This document shows, in pieces, positions 1 to 15,207 of a DNA stretch of 64,000 nucleotides. The DNA lies in assembly GCA_022749755.1 (NCBI GenBank), contig CM040442.1, positions 4,872,457 to 4,936,456 on the forward strand, written 5' to 3'. Within the stretch, counting starts at the first letter, position 1. Each line of letters starts with the position of its first letter. The stretch comes from Azadirachta indica (taxonomy: Eukaryota; Streptophyta; Magnoliopsida; Sapindales; Meliaceae). The notes beneath the pieces were generated by a model. It searched no databases. It saw only the letters and a program-made list of their open reading frames with translations, and was not told the DNA's origin. Position numbers and translations under genes: made by a program.

Positions 1-491
1 CATAATCCGGATCGCCCGCTCAACCTTATTGGACATGTAAGTACTCAATTGAAGTCTTTCTCCTATGTACTAAAAATATTGCTCATATTATAATGAGCGA
101 AACTATCATGTGATACTATAGTATCCGGAATCTAATAACGGGTGTTGAAAATCACCACTATTTTTAGGCATGGCAACTGCTGAATGAAGGTAAAGCTTTA
201 GAGTTAATAGACCCATCACTGCAGGAAGAATCATGCTCTGGTAATCAAAATGAAGTTCTGAGATGCATTCATGTGGGTCTTTTGTGTGTACAAGATCAGG
301 CAATGGATAGACCCTCAATATTTGATGCTATTTTCATGCTTAAAAATGAAACTATGCCTCTGCCGCCACCGAAACAACCCGCATTTTTCATCACTATTAA
401 TGCTGATGATGAAGAGCCAGAAATTCCTGAAAATAAGGTTGAAAATTGTTCCACAAATGATGTAACAATGTCAACTATGGAAGCAAGATAA
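1..491 (+). CDS. 3' end of G-type lectin S-receptor-like Ser/Thr kinase (gene A, partial)
   Basis: Only the last two exons are in the window. The penultimate exon ends at 36 (..RPLNLIGH, then GTAAGT) and the last runs from 168 (after TTTTTAG) to the TAA at 489-491, 108 codons in one open frame. It encodes the kinase C-lobe end and tail: [37 protein letters not shown] and the terminal STMEAR that every member of this cluster shares. The exon phases equal those of intact genes D, G and H. It converges on gene B, 0.7 kb away. The visible part has no lesion, but whether the whole gene is functional cannot be judged. The [11 protein letters not shown] block found in siblings reads RPSIFDAIFML here, a mild divergence in the last helix. 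Confidence 0.85.
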
Positions 492-1215
492 ATGTACTAG
501 TAATGTAATCATATGTCAGTTATATTATACAACTTTCTGGATTATTTTTCCTCAATGTTATATGCCTAACGTTATAGGACAGGAATTGTCATTTAGCAAG
601 TCAATCACTTAACACTGAAGAGTATTTCAGTCATTTTAATAGAAATTGAAGATCTATTCGAGAAAACTTGACAAACTTAGTGCTTATCTTTGAAAATACA
701 AAAAATCAGGGATGCAAATATTAGTATCCCTTGACCCATTAATAAAGTGCTAATGCACGATGCATAATCTTAGAGATGGGAAACAACGTTCTAATTATGA
801 TTTTGAAGATACTTCTTATTGCTTCCAAAAACAAGTTTTGAGAAAACACTTTATCATATTTCGAACTTTTTCTTTCAAATACGAAAAACTATTTTGTAAA
901 AGTGAAACAAAACAACTATCAAGGTTCCTCTTCAACAAACACCTTAATTTAAACCTTTTTTTTTCCAACTACAGTTATAACCAAAGCGACGACGATTAAT
1001 GATAGCCACTACTTCTCTGCAATTGAGATGAGAAGAAAAATCAATGTTATTTTTTGTCCATGAAGAAAAGGGCTGCAATGATTAATTTTATTTATCCCCG
1101 TTTTGACACTTACATCTGATATTTCACATTGATTTCTCAATTCATCATATGCATTCTTGTTTGTGCTTGTATTTCTGCACAGATGCCTAACGAATTATAT
1201 CACTAGGATGTCAAT
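492..1215. other. Intergenic, between convergent 3' ends of genes A and B
   Basis: AT-rich sequence between two tail-to-tail kinase genes, presumably holding both 3' UTRs. A 79-codon open frame at 760-999 has low-complexity Lys/Phe/Asn composition and no family resemblance, so I do not call it a gene. Confidence 0.5.
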
Positions 1216-4369
<3,154 letters not shown>

Positions 4370-4867
4370 TGTAATAAATGTGTAGATGCAGAAACGAATC
4401 TCACTGCGAGCTGTGGCGAGTTTAGCTTAGAAACACGATGATATAGGGTGATAAGAATCAGCCGAAAGCATTGACTGTTGACTACGGGAAAGTTATAGTT
4501 CTCCCTACTGTTTTTTTACCTGCAAACTTCAAACTGAAATAGAAACACTTATTTCTTTTGGATATTATTGTATTGAATGTTCATTTAATGAAGCTACTAA
4601 TACAATAATTTTTTTGTCTAATTCTTTGAATTTATGATTGGATAAAGTGATGATGCATCGAAATCCTCACAACTCCAGAAGTGTTATTAGAAATACTCAA
4701 TAATAATACTACAAACTGAATATTGGCTGATTTTGAGTTCCAGTTTCAATACCTAGTTAATAGGCTGTGTAATTGGAATTTTATTTATTTTTTATTCCTG
4801 TCTTGAGGATTACATTTAACATTGATTTCTCAATTCTCAATCATTTTGTATTACTAGTATATTAAAT
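4370..4867. other. Intergenic, upstream of B and downstream of C
   Basis: About 0.5 kb between two minus-strand kinase genes. The part next to B resembles the 5' flank of C (GCATTGACTGTTGACT followed by a purine-rich stretch occurs near 4470 and 8277), so it is probably a duplicated promoter and leader. Nothing else is recognisable. Confidence 0.5.
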
Positions 4868-7800
4868 TTATCTTCCTACTATCACAGAAATTGATACATT
4901 ATTTACGGAAAAGTTTTCTGACATTTTTCCGGCAACGGTTGGCTCGTCAGTGCGAACATTGATAAAAAATGCTGGTTGTTTCGGCATAGGGAGGAGGACG
5001 GTGTCGTTTGTGAGCATTGAAACAACATCAGACATTCTAGGTCTATCTGTAGCTTGGTCTTGCACACACACGAGACCCACACGAATGCATCTCAGTACTT
5101 GATTTGTAGGGCATGATCCCCCCAGTGCTGGATATATCAGCTCCGAACCTTTACCTTCATTCCACATCTGCCATGCCTGCAATTTGGAAAAGCAACAGTC
5201 AAGGAACTATTGCTGTAGTACAATCCAGATGAACATGAAATTTGGCTGCATATATACTTACATATCCTACAAGGTTGAGTGGGCTTTCTGTATGATAGTA
5301 AGCGTTGTTCTTCTTGCCACTAACAATTTCCAGTACCAAGACTCCGAAGCTGAACACATCAGTTTTGATTGAGACGACGCCACTCACGGCATACTCTGGA
5401 GACATGTAGCCACCGAAGAAAAATTGACAAGTTTTTTATGAACTGAAAGGGAAATATTTGTAAATGCATATTAATAAAGCGACTGTGTCTGTCTGGCTGT
5501 AAGTGTAGTAACTACTATGTCCCGACAACTCTGCTTTTGTTTGCTTCTGATTCATTGAACCCAAAAATTCTAGCCATACCAAAATCAGATATTTTTGGAT
5601 CCATTTGGTCGTCAAGCAAAATGTTGCTTGCTTTCAAGTCCCTGTGAATCACCCCTAATCTTGAATATTTATGCAGAAAAATAAGTCCTTGAGCAATCCC
5701 ATCCATTATGCTGAAAAGTTTCTCCCACCTCAATAGCTTTCTTCTCCCAGAATCTGTTTCATCATACAATACAAAGAAAGACTATTAAGAGAGGTAAAAC
5801 GCATGGAAATTTTGTAGCAAACTCCTCACATGTTGAAGAGAGACCAACCAAAAATGAAGAAGTCCAAGCTTTTGTTAGACATGTACTCGTAGACTAAAAG
5901 CCTTTCATCTTCCTGGAGAGAACATCCTAAAAGCCTCACCAGATTTGTGTGCTGCAGCTTTGCAATGAGTTTAACTTCATTCTTAAACTCCACTAACCCT
6001 TGTCCTGATCTTCTTGAGAGTCTCTTTATTTCTATTTCTTGCCCATTTATTAGTTGACCCTGAAATCATAACCCTCTGAGAATCGCCAATTTGATCAACA
6101 AATGTATTCAAATTTTAATTACCTTGTAAACGGGACCGACCCACCCTCTCCAAGTTTATTTGCTACTGAGAAATTATTTGTAGCTGCAGCAATGGTTTGA
6201 AAATCAAATATCTTTAATTCATGATTCATACTGTTTTGATCTTTTTCTTCTGTTTTTCCATTGCCATATGAATTGTCGAGAGACCCATTATCTCCAAGTT
6301 CGCGCAATAACTTCTTTCTATTCATTATGCTTTCCACTAATTAAGACATACAAAATAGTTCAGAAATTCAGATTCTCATTATTGACTGATATTTAGTAAT
6401 GATATTTGTACCAAGTGAGACCTTTGGCCCTGAGTTTTCTCCATATGAAATAGGATAGGCAGCACAACAATTGTATTAACAAAGCTGCTCCAACAGCAAT
6501 GGCTAATGACATCCTCCTCTTCTCCTCTTCAATAAAAAGAAAACAGATGTAGTTTTAGTGATTACTGTTGTTGATCCTCAATAGTCATGATACATAATTT
6601 TGACAGATTACATAGCCTTTCCCTTGTACTTTCTCCTTGCTAGATACAATGACGAACAAAACAGGATCGTCAGTAGAGCTACCACTAGTGCAATGATTAG
6701 CCGTAGCCACCACTTCTTTCCTGCAATTACAAAATGCGAATGAAAAGCGCATAAAAAATAGTAGTGTGATTATTGTACATTTAATGTGGATCGTTTAGCT
6801 TTACAACAATTTTTTCCTTTCAAAAAATTATATTTTCAGAAATCATGTAGGCAACATACATCTGTCAAACTGCATCATGTACACATTTATTTTTGAAACT
6901 ATCAGAAAAATTGTAGGAATAATATCAGTAGAAGATTATGCTATAATGGAGGGATTCTAAACTCTCTCTTAGGTGATGTACCAAATAGACTGCTAATTCT
7001 TCATTAAAACTTTTGAAACAGACTTACTTTTGTGTTTAACCTCCATCTGTAATGCACGATAATCACCTTCAAAAGACTCTATGAACTTAGTCCCTCTGCC
7101 CCAGATCTCGTAGCCTGTGTTGTTTTTATTCATGGGAGCAAAGGCAACACAGGAACAATTATTGAAGCATTTGGCTCGACAATCAGTACAGGCCATGTTG
7201 TCACTTTCTTCAAATTTGAACCCATCCCCAGACATAAAACAAAGTTGACATCAAAATAAGGAAAATCTCTTCTGCAGCTTGGAGGATCTGGATTCATACA
7301 TCCCAGATTTCCAGGACAGTAAACAGAGAGGCCACCTGTGAGTGAACCCCTGGCAGTAATTCTTAGTACTGGGAAAGATGTAAGCTTTTCATCTGCACAA
7401 TAATTGAAGCATTTTCCTTGTTCATTTGAAAAGTAGGTGAAGTTGTACTCATCCGACCACAAACTGAAGGAATTCAATTGCTTTTCAGAAAAATCCCACT
7501 GCTCCAGAAGAGTTCACCTCGCCGCCACATTTTCAACTGCTTTGAAACATTGGGGTGAATCCCTAAGGTAAATGTACCTTGACCAGGAGAGTCGTCGGTT
7601 AGCCATAATTGAAGAAACCATTGATGCCCAGTTTTTAAGTTCATTCCCAGTTTCATTCCAGGCAGAAGCGTGTCAGTCGGATAGTCAAAGCTCTGACACA
7701 GCTCCCGCCTTACTGATCCATCTGAATTCATCTCATATAACACTGAATTGCCTGTTTTCAGAAGATCAGCACTTGTATTACCCTCAGTTTGAACAGAACT

Positions 7801-8178
7801 TATTACAATAGGATTTCCGCTGCTGTGTAAAATTTTTAAATTTCCATCCTTGCTGTCTATTGTAAGACTTCCAGATTTATCCAAGATCGGAGTGTCTCTG
7901 CTGGCAACCCACGCGGGGGGATTGTTATCCTGCGGCAAGCCGTAGCGCCTGTTCATTAATGTATCTGTAGGCCTATGGTACCATATTCCTAAATGTCGGT
8001 GTGTGGTGCCCTCAGGGCTAAAGAATCCCAACAAGTTTCCATACGCTGAAACCAACTCATCCCTCTCTTTCAGCAGTTGGCCCTGGAATAATTTATCTGT
8101 CTGGGAAAATGAAAGCTCTGTAAAGAGTAGGAAGAATGAAAAGTTCAGAAGGATGAAATTCCTCCCTCTGATATCCAT
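4868..8178 (-). pseudogene. S-domain receptor-like kinase pseudogene C (PAN-containing)
   Basis: Starts at the ATG at 8176-8178 (MDIRGRNFILL). An in-frame ATG further upstream would give a poorer signal peptide and is not shared by paralogs. Order: signal peptide, bulb lectin with a short loop (NRRYGLPQDNNPPAWVAS), S-locus domain, PAN (DCRAKCFNNCSCVAFAP), two membrane exons near 6700 and 6500, then kinase with HRDLKASN and DFGMARIFG, ending NVSISVIVGR. Compared with paralogs three single bases are missing: near 7486 (after SSGIFLK), near 7238 (before MSGDGFKF) and near 6139 inside the glycine-rich loop, where [10 protein letters not shown] turns into GEGGSVPFTR. The ATP-binding Lys and catalytic Asp survive. 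It is either a young pseudogene or a real gene hit by base-calling deletions; the three losses favour pseudogene. Confidence 0.85.
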
Positions 8179-8489
8179 TAACACTACTGTATGGATGCAG
8201 AAATGAACCACAGTGCGAGTTCTGGCAAGTTTGGCTTAGAACAAGGAGATGTAGGGTGGTAGGAAATCAGCCGACAGCATTGACTGTTGACTTCGGGAAA
8301 GGAATAGTTCTCCTTACTGTGTTTATCAAAGAATCTTCAAATTGAAAACTCTATAAAAACTTGTTTAATTTTCAATATTAATCTAATCAGTGTCATTTGA
8401 CTAAAGGAATATAAAAGAATGGTTTAGTCTAATTGTTTGAAGTCTCTGATTGGATGAAGTCAACAATGCATTGCAATCCTTAGAATAAC

Positions 8490-8620
8490 AGAAACGGCCA
8501 AAAGCTGAAATAAGCATCCTTGAGCTATTGGGCTTGTGGTAATTCATGTATCTGGAAATAGGAAAATCCTCTCGAGAGTATTAGGAATAAGGATGTGATT
8601 TTTCTTCCTTTGACAGCCAT
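8490..8620 (-). pseudogene. Relic 5' end of an S-domain receptor kinase
   Basis: On the minus strand an ATG at 8618-8620 opens MAVKGRK, the same start as genes E, F and H, and the signal-peptide coding region can be aligned to them with several changes up to about 8490, after which similarity to kinases stops. It sits between divergent genes C and D and has a second copy at 13435-13568, so it was already a relic when this intergenic block was duplicated. Confidence 0.7.
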
Positions 8621-9503
8621 TAAAAGCTGTATATTCACTGAAATGAATCACAAGATAGGAGCTTCTGTAAAGTTGGCTTCAAGGCAGGGAGATGTAGGTG
8701 ATAGATAGGAATTGTTTTATAAAATTTATGCAATCTGACAACGGCATCGAGTGCTGAAAGTTAAGACTGCTTACTGCTTTCATTGGTTAAAACCTGTAAA
8801 GATACCTGTAGAACCAAGACTCAAACTTATGTTTGAGTACGGTCAACCCAGTAACTCAACCCAATCATGATTGCGTTGCGAAATTCGCAACCCAACCCTA
8901 TATTTTCGAGTTTGATCAAACTGTGGGCCGAAAATTTTTTTAGCACGACCCAAAAAATTATAAAATAAGCCCATTTTGTCTTTAATAAAGAACATTTATA
9001 GTTGTGGCCAAGGTTCCACACGTGGACAAAACAAATCTAACGTACCAATGGTTGAAAATTTGTGGTTTTATTGGACTCTGAAAATATAATCGTTAAAATA
9101 TTTAAAATGTTAACCACAACATATAAGACTTTTTGAAGGCTGTTGGTTTAGACTTTGTTCTTATTACTTAGACTTTGTTCTTATTACAAGACAAAATGCT
9201 TAGAGAAGAATACTCGTAGAACAATTTAGAGCGACAAAACTTGTTCTTTCATTGCAAACCAAACGCGTTTTATAATAGTATTCAAAGTCAATCGTAATAA
9301 AAGTATTTATAGATAGATTTTAATCACCTGAAGTTTCCTAGAAAAGTGTAAGCTAAGCAGATCCAACCTTTCTAGAGTCAATAGTCAATGCAGTCGGGTG
9401 ATTGCATAAATTTGAATAAAAAGTTCCGATATCCATCCTGCATCAGTTTAAAACAGCTTATATTGTTATTCTTTAATTTCAGGAAAGTAAACAGCTTTTG
9501 TCA
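8621..9503. other. Upstream region of gene D
   Basis: AT-rich DNA between the relic and the ATG of D. Sections near 8820-9240 recur, diverged, near 19060-19420 (for example CCAATCATGATTG against CCTAATCATGATCG, and CACAACATATAAGA in both), showing that this promoter region was duplicated with the genes. No TATA box can be assigned with confidence. Confidence 0.5.
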
Positions 9504-12500
9504 ATGGCTATCAAAGGAAGAATACATCTCATCACTTTGAGCTTTTCATTCGTCATGCTATTGTCAGAAGTTTCCTATTCCCAGACAGACAAATTACTGC
9601 GGGGCCAACTCCTCAAAGATGGGGATGAGCTGGTTTCAGCTTTTGGGAACTTCAGGTTGGGATTCTTTAGTCCTGATGGCAGAACAGATCGATACCTTGG
9701 CATATGGTACCACAGGCCTACAGATAGAACGGGCTTGTACAACCACTTCAATTACGATTGCGATAGAAATCCTACATCTCCATGGTGCCGCAGGTCTACA
9801 TATATCTCGGGCTGGGGGGACTGCCTAGACGCTTGTATCGCAGGTCCTAATTCTATGCCCTGCCGCGGCTGCGAAGTTGATTGCTATTGCAGATTGACTA
9901 ATTCTATGTGCACGCAGTGCTGGGCAAGTGATTTCTACTATCAAACACGGGTGGCAGTCAATTGCAAGAAAGTAAACGTGAACTCAAATCCAGTGTGGGT
10001 CGCCAACCGAAACTTCCCGATCTTACGTAATGAATCGTCTAGTCTTACTATAGATAGCACTGATGGCAATTTGAAAATTTTACGCAATGGTGGAAGACCT
10101 ATTGAAATAACTTCATTTCCAAAAGCGGGTAATACAAGCGCTACTTTACTAAAAAATGGGAATTTCGTGCTATATGAGATGAATTCGAATGGATCTACAA
10201 AAAGGGAGCTTTGGCAAAGCTTTGACCATCCAACTGATACGCCTCTTCCAGGGATGAAACTGGGAATGAATTTAAAAACTCAGCATAAATGGTTTCTCCA
10301 ATCATGGAACTATGATTCTCCTGGCAGTGGGCCGTATGTTCTTGGGATGGAACCCAATATCACAAACAAATTGGTCATTTGGAAGGAAAGAGAAGTCCTC
10401 TGGAAGAGTGATGAGCTTCTGCAGAACAAGTCCTCCAGCCCGTCTTATCCATGGGTTTCTCTGTACAACTTTAGCTACACTTCAAATGAAGAAGAAAGAT
10501 ACTTAAGTTATTCCGTAAATGAAGAAGTTACATCATTTCCGGTATTAACTATTGGTGCGGCCAGAAGACTCGTAGATGACACAGGAAGAGATATTCTATG
10601 CACGGCTTTTGGAGGATGTCCTGAGGATAACAGGAATATTGCCCCGTATTATCCCCCATCCCCAATATTCAGAGAAGGTAAATCTGCTTCACTGGTGGAG
10701 TTTATTCTTTCATCAAACAAAATCAATATCTTATGATTCTTTCCCTATCTAATTGTATTTTAAGCGTTAGCATAATATAGAACGATATTGATCAACAGGT
10801 TTGACTTGAAATCTTTTAGGTAAAATTGAAATAGGAATAAATTTTTTCCAATCTCTTTTGCAGAAAAGAAAAGGTGGTGGCCCTCGTTAATCATTGCAGT
10901 AGCCGTATGTCTATTGGTATGCCTGCTGCTTTCTATAGGCTATTTGATACGGAGAAAATACTACAAGACTGAAGGTATGCAATCTCTCAAAATCAAAGAG
11001 AAGTAATTGAACATTAAAATCCTTACATGCATGCTTAATTATTGTGGTTTGTTGCAGACGAGAAATGGTGGATGTCTTTAATCATTGTGGTCGCGATAGC
11101 TTCAGTAGCACCTCTGTTGTGTTACTTCAGCTTTTTGTTGTTGAAACAACTAAAGGCAAAAGGTAATCACTTTGATCAACAAAAACAAAGTATTGTTGTT
11201 ACTGATTGATTAATCCATAACAATTTTTTGAAATATATTGTTTGCATAAATGTTAATCAGTGGAAAGCATAATGAATCGACAAAAACTGATATATGAACT
11301 TGGAGACAATAATCTGTCACTTCGAACTATATTTCGGAAAGGAAAACAACACGCTAAAAGTCAGACCATAAAGCGTGACTTGAAGATATTTGATTTTCAA
11401 ACCATTGCTGCTGCTACCGGCAATTTCTCAGCTGCTAATAAGCTCGGACAGGGTGGTTTTGGTCCTGTTTATAAGGTAATTTTAAATGTTGTCTACTATT
11501 GTATTTTCGGAGACATTTTCCGCAGATTGTATAATTAGTACTAACTGTGAGAGAGAGTCATAAATTCAGGGAAAATTGCTGGATGGACAAGAAATAGCGA
11601 TAAAGAGACTCTCAAAAAGTTCAGGACAAGGAATAGTGGAGTTCAAAAATGAAGCTAAACTTATTGCAAAACTTCAGCACACTAATCTGGTCAAGCTTTT
11701 AGGATGTTCTCTCCAGGGTGGTGAAAGGCTTTTAGTCTATGAGTACCTGCCTAACAAAAGCTTGGATTTCTTTATTTTTGGTATGCTTTCTTCAAACATA
11801 CCAGGAATTTGCAGCAACATTTCCGTAACTTACAAATTGTTGTATTTACTTTGATGCAGATTCTAGTAGAAAGTCCCTGTTAAATTGGAGGAAACGTTTC
11901 AATATAATCGAAGGGATTGCTCAAGGACTTCTTTATCTCCATAAATATTCAAGATTAAGGGTGATTCACAGAGACTTGAAAGCCAGCAACATCTTACTTG
12001 ATGAACGAATGAACCCAAAAATCTCTGATTTTGGAATGGCTAAAACTTTCGCAATGAATGAATTGGAAGCAAACACAAATAGAATAGTGGGAACACAGTA
12101 TGTATATGCTGCTTTTGATTGATGAACACATGTTTTTCCCTTCCACAGAAATGCTAATAATATTATTGTTTGATTATTTTTCAGTGGCTATATGTCCCCC
12201 GAGTATGTCTTGAATGGTGTTGTCTCAATGAAATCCGATGTATATAGCTTCGGAGTCTTAGTACTGGAAATTATAACCAGCAAGAAGAACAATAGTTGCT
12301 ATGATGCTGAACGCCCTCTCAACCTTGTTGGATATGTAAGCATCCAATCTTATTATATGATTCCGGGACACAATATAAATTTGAGAATTACTGAATATTA
12401 ATGTTCACCTGTTTCAGGCGTGGCAGCTCTGGAATGAACGCAAAGGCTTAGAGTTAATAGACAAAATAAAGGATGAATCATGTTCTCCTGAAGAAATACT

Positions 12501-12729
12501 CAGGTGCATTCATGTGGGTCTCTTGTGCGTACAAGACAGGGCAACAGATAGACCAACAATGTCTGATGTCGTTTCCATGCTTACTAATGATTCTATGGCT
12601 CTGCCTGCACCAAAACAACCGGCTTTTTTCATTAACGTTGCTTCTGATCAAGAGCCAGAAGTTACCGAAATCAAGTTAGAACTTTGTTCTGTGAATGATG
12701 TGACGATTTCGGGGATGGAAGCAAGATAG
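9504..12729 (+). CDS. G-type lectin S-receptor-like Ser/Thr kinase D, intact, PAN-less, with Cys-rich lectin insert
   Basis: Eight exons join in frame: 9504-10677, 10864-10974, 11058-11162, 11261-11475, 11570-11780, 11860-12097, 12185-12335 and 12418-12729, giving 838 aa with GT-AG borders. Residues 1-27 are a signal peptide (..[10 protein letters not shown]). The bulb lectin begins near 28 and is interrupted at about 74-162 by an insert with 11 cysteines before PVWVANRN; an S-locus region follows ([10 protein letters not shown]). The PAN/apple domain of siblings is absent: the exon ends shortly after FGGC. Two membrane exons follow. Kinase: glycine loop 524-535 ([12 protein letters not shown]), Lys547, HRD with Asp644, DFG 662-664, tail SGMEAR. 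An RD-type active kinase is expected, anchored in the plasma membrane; the ligand is unknown. The start is the ATG followed by AIKGR, shared with paralogs. E and F follow on the same strand as broken relatives. Confidence 0.93.
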
Positions 12730-12944
12730 ATATACTATGGTTAAGTATCTCATTCCGATGATGCGATGCGTCTGGAGATATTTTACAGCAAAATGGTCCA
12801 ATTCCCTAAATTGACAATTTTATACTTTATCCTTTGGCTTTAGATTTACAACTTTTATGTTATAGACTTTTAGCAATTTCTGGTCCATACGATAACATCT
12901 ATTATCTGAAGCTCCAACAATTATCCTATATATTTGTAACCCAG

Positions 12945-13205
12945 ACAGGCGTATTGCTATCCTGCTGCAAATCGCAGCTCCGGTTCACTAATGCATATTT
13001 AGGCCTATGATACCATTTTTGTAAGTATCGGTTTGTGGTGTCCTCAGGGCTAAAGAATCCCAACCTGAGGTTCTGAAACCAACTCATCCTCATCTTTCAG
13101 CAGTTGGCCCCGGAAGAATTTGTCCGTTTGGGAATATGAAAGCTTTGTCCAGAGTAGGCAGAATGAAAAGCTCAGAACGATGAAGTTTCTGCCTCTATTG
13201 GCCAT
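12945..13205 (-). pseudogene. Relic 5' end of a C-like receptor kinase
   Basis: An ATG at 13203-13205 opens MANRGRNFIVLS with a good signal peptide and SYSQTDKFFRGQLLK, then codons around AFGNFR are missing and the frame is lost, but bases still align to the lectin start of gene C down to about 12945 (the CCTGCTGCAAATCGCAGC loop region). Nothing beyond the first ~90 codons remains. It lies just 3' of D and has a sister relic just 3' of E. Confidence 0.8.
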
Positions 13206-13434
13206 TAGCACAAGTGTGCAGATGCAGAAAGGAACCACAGTGCTAGTCTGCCAAGTTTCCCTCAGAACCTGAGAGATTTGGAGTGATGGGAATCAGCCAA
13301 CAGCATTAGCTGTTAACTTCAGGAAAGGACTTCAGTTACTGTATTTTTCAAAGGAACTTCAAATTGAAATCTAGGACTTGTTCATTTCGACGAAAGGAAT
13401 ATGAAGTAATATTTTTGTCTAATTGTTTGAACAA

Positions 13435-13568
13435 CAGGAGTGGCCAACAGCTGATATCAGCATCTTTGAGCCATTGGGCTTGTGGTAATTCATCTATCCG
13501 GCGATAGGAAATAGCAAGAAGAATGAAGAACTCAAAAGGATATGACTCTTTCTTGATCTGACAGCCGT
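13435..13568 (-). pseudogene. Second copy of the relic kinase 5' end
   Basis: Homologous to the relic at 8490-8620, including the flank CTGAAATGAATCACA and GGAGCTCCTGTAAAGTTGGCT. The start codon is ACG instead of ATG (13566-13568). It supports duplication of the whole C-to-D intergenic block. Confidence 0.65.
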
Positions 13569-13797
13569 TAAAGAAACCGTGTGCTCACTGAAATGAATCA
13601 CAGGATAGGAGCTCCTGTAAAGTTGGCTGCAGGGCAGAGAAATGTAGGTGATAGGAATTCATATACGAAATTTACGCAACATGCCCACGGTGTAGGAATT
13701 TTTGACTTCAGAAAGTTAAGACTGCTTATTGCTTTCACTGGTTAAAACCTGTCAAGATTTCTGATTCATTAATATCTGCAAGTAAACAGTTCTGTTA

Positions 13798-13973
13798 ATG
13801 GCCATCAAAGGAAGAATATATCATGTCCTTTTGAGCCTTTTCATTCTTCGTACTATTAACAGAACATTCCTATTCCCAGACCGACAAATTACTACAGAGC
13901 CAACTGCTGAAAGATGAGGATGAGCTGGTTTCAGCTTTTGGGAACTTCAGGTTGGGATTCTTTAGCCCTAGAA
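13798..13973 (+). pseudogene. Truncated 5' end of a D-like receptor kinase
   Basis: ATG at 13798 followed by AIKGRIYH, then a signal-peptide region and lectin start aligning closely to gene D (the GATGAGCTGGTTTCAGCTTTTGG stretch is shared), with frameshifts. Similarity stops abruptly after TTCTTTAGCCCTA near 13970 where unrelated AT-rich DNA begins. It is the stump of the plus-strand gene belonging to the duplicated block. Confidence 0.8.
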
Positions 13974-15207
13974 TAGTAATAGAAACTCTTATCTAATGCT
14001 AAATTAATTATAATAGAAGCTTAATTACTTGTATATCTGAACATTGAGTATGAATATTCCTAGAAATTGTATGCTATAAAATATAAGGAATAATTCTAAG
14101 TCAATATGGAGAACTTAGGACCACTTCGCTTTAAAAATCTTAAGACAAGTCACGTCATTGAGACTTCTGCAATCCTAGTTATTGGGTTGATTGTTGACGT
14201 TAATATTCAACCTTGGACTTTTATAAAAGACATTTAAGATATGTTTGATACCGTCCAATTTCACTTAACATGTCAGGTTTCTTTGCAATTTTGAAGTATT
14301 AAATATCAAATTTTAATTAAAAGATAGGTGGTTTTTAATACAAGTTAGTATTACTAAAATTATTTTTTAAACTTTATTTTTAAATCACTAAAAAAATACG
14401 TACCACAATATTAAACAAAAATTTTAGCACATGGAGACTAGATATTTTTTGTTTGGCTAATATTTAAAATCAAGTGATTTAATTATATAATATGTATAAT
14501 TTGCTTTCAAGACATCTCTCTTTCAAGCATACTTTAAATAATATTTAAAAGTAAGTAATAAAGATTTTATTAGATATATCAATCATTTGATCTCTTCAAG
14601 AAAAACAGACGCAAACTATCAAACTTTGCCTTCAAGTGAATAGCATGCAAGTTCAACAAGTTTAAATAAAAAAAGGGTTGTATTAAAAAGGTTTAAATAA
14701 TTCAGTTTCTCATATTTACACATATTTACACATTGAACGTTATATATAATTCAATTTTAACCTTTTGAATACCTCAAATGTATTTTTTTATCAATTTGAT
14801 TCCAAAACTTCCATTATTTACATTTAAACATGTAGTTCATATACTCATTTAAAAAGTTATACCATATATGTGAAATTGCTAATTCTTAAATATTTACATT
14901 ATAATGTTAAAATGAAAAAGAAACATATTATTTGGATTTATATATTGAGGTTTCACGATACATATTTGGATTTTATAGAAAAAATTTAACTAACTTAACA
15001 TTGAGGGCATTACAATCATGTTAAGGACTTATTTGATAGAGATGAAAATATCTTTTTGTAAAACTGAAACAACTACAATTCTGGGATCCAGATGCTATTT
15101 TCAGAAAATTATCAATTTCATTTTTCAACGTACGACATACGTCTAGATGCTCCTGAAAAGACAATCTCGCTCTGTTACTCATTTGCTGCAAATTCACAGT
15201 TTTATTA
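13974..15207. other. AT-rich intergenic DNA upstream of E
   Basis: Begins sharply at the truncation point of the D-like stump. I see no coding potential, LTR ends or structured RNA. The last 30 bases before the ATG (CTGCAAATTCACAGTTT) match the leader of gene F. Confidence 0.5.

Noticed and set aside
760..999. 79-codon plus-strand frame
   Set aside because: Low-complexity, no family resemblance, lies in the shared 3' region of two convergent genes.
7572..8206. Plus-strand frames across exon 1 of C (7572-7811, 8003-8206) and similar antisense frames in other genes
   Set aside because: They are shadows of the conserved lectin and S-locus coding sequence on the other strand.
10864..11162. Second membrane exon as a mis-assembly duplicate
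   Set aside because: The two exons have different sequences, and the same ordered pair occurs in eight separate genes on both strands.
14000..15140. Possible degraded transposon between the D-like stump and E
   Set aside because: No terminal repeats, target duplication or coding remnant could be found by eye.
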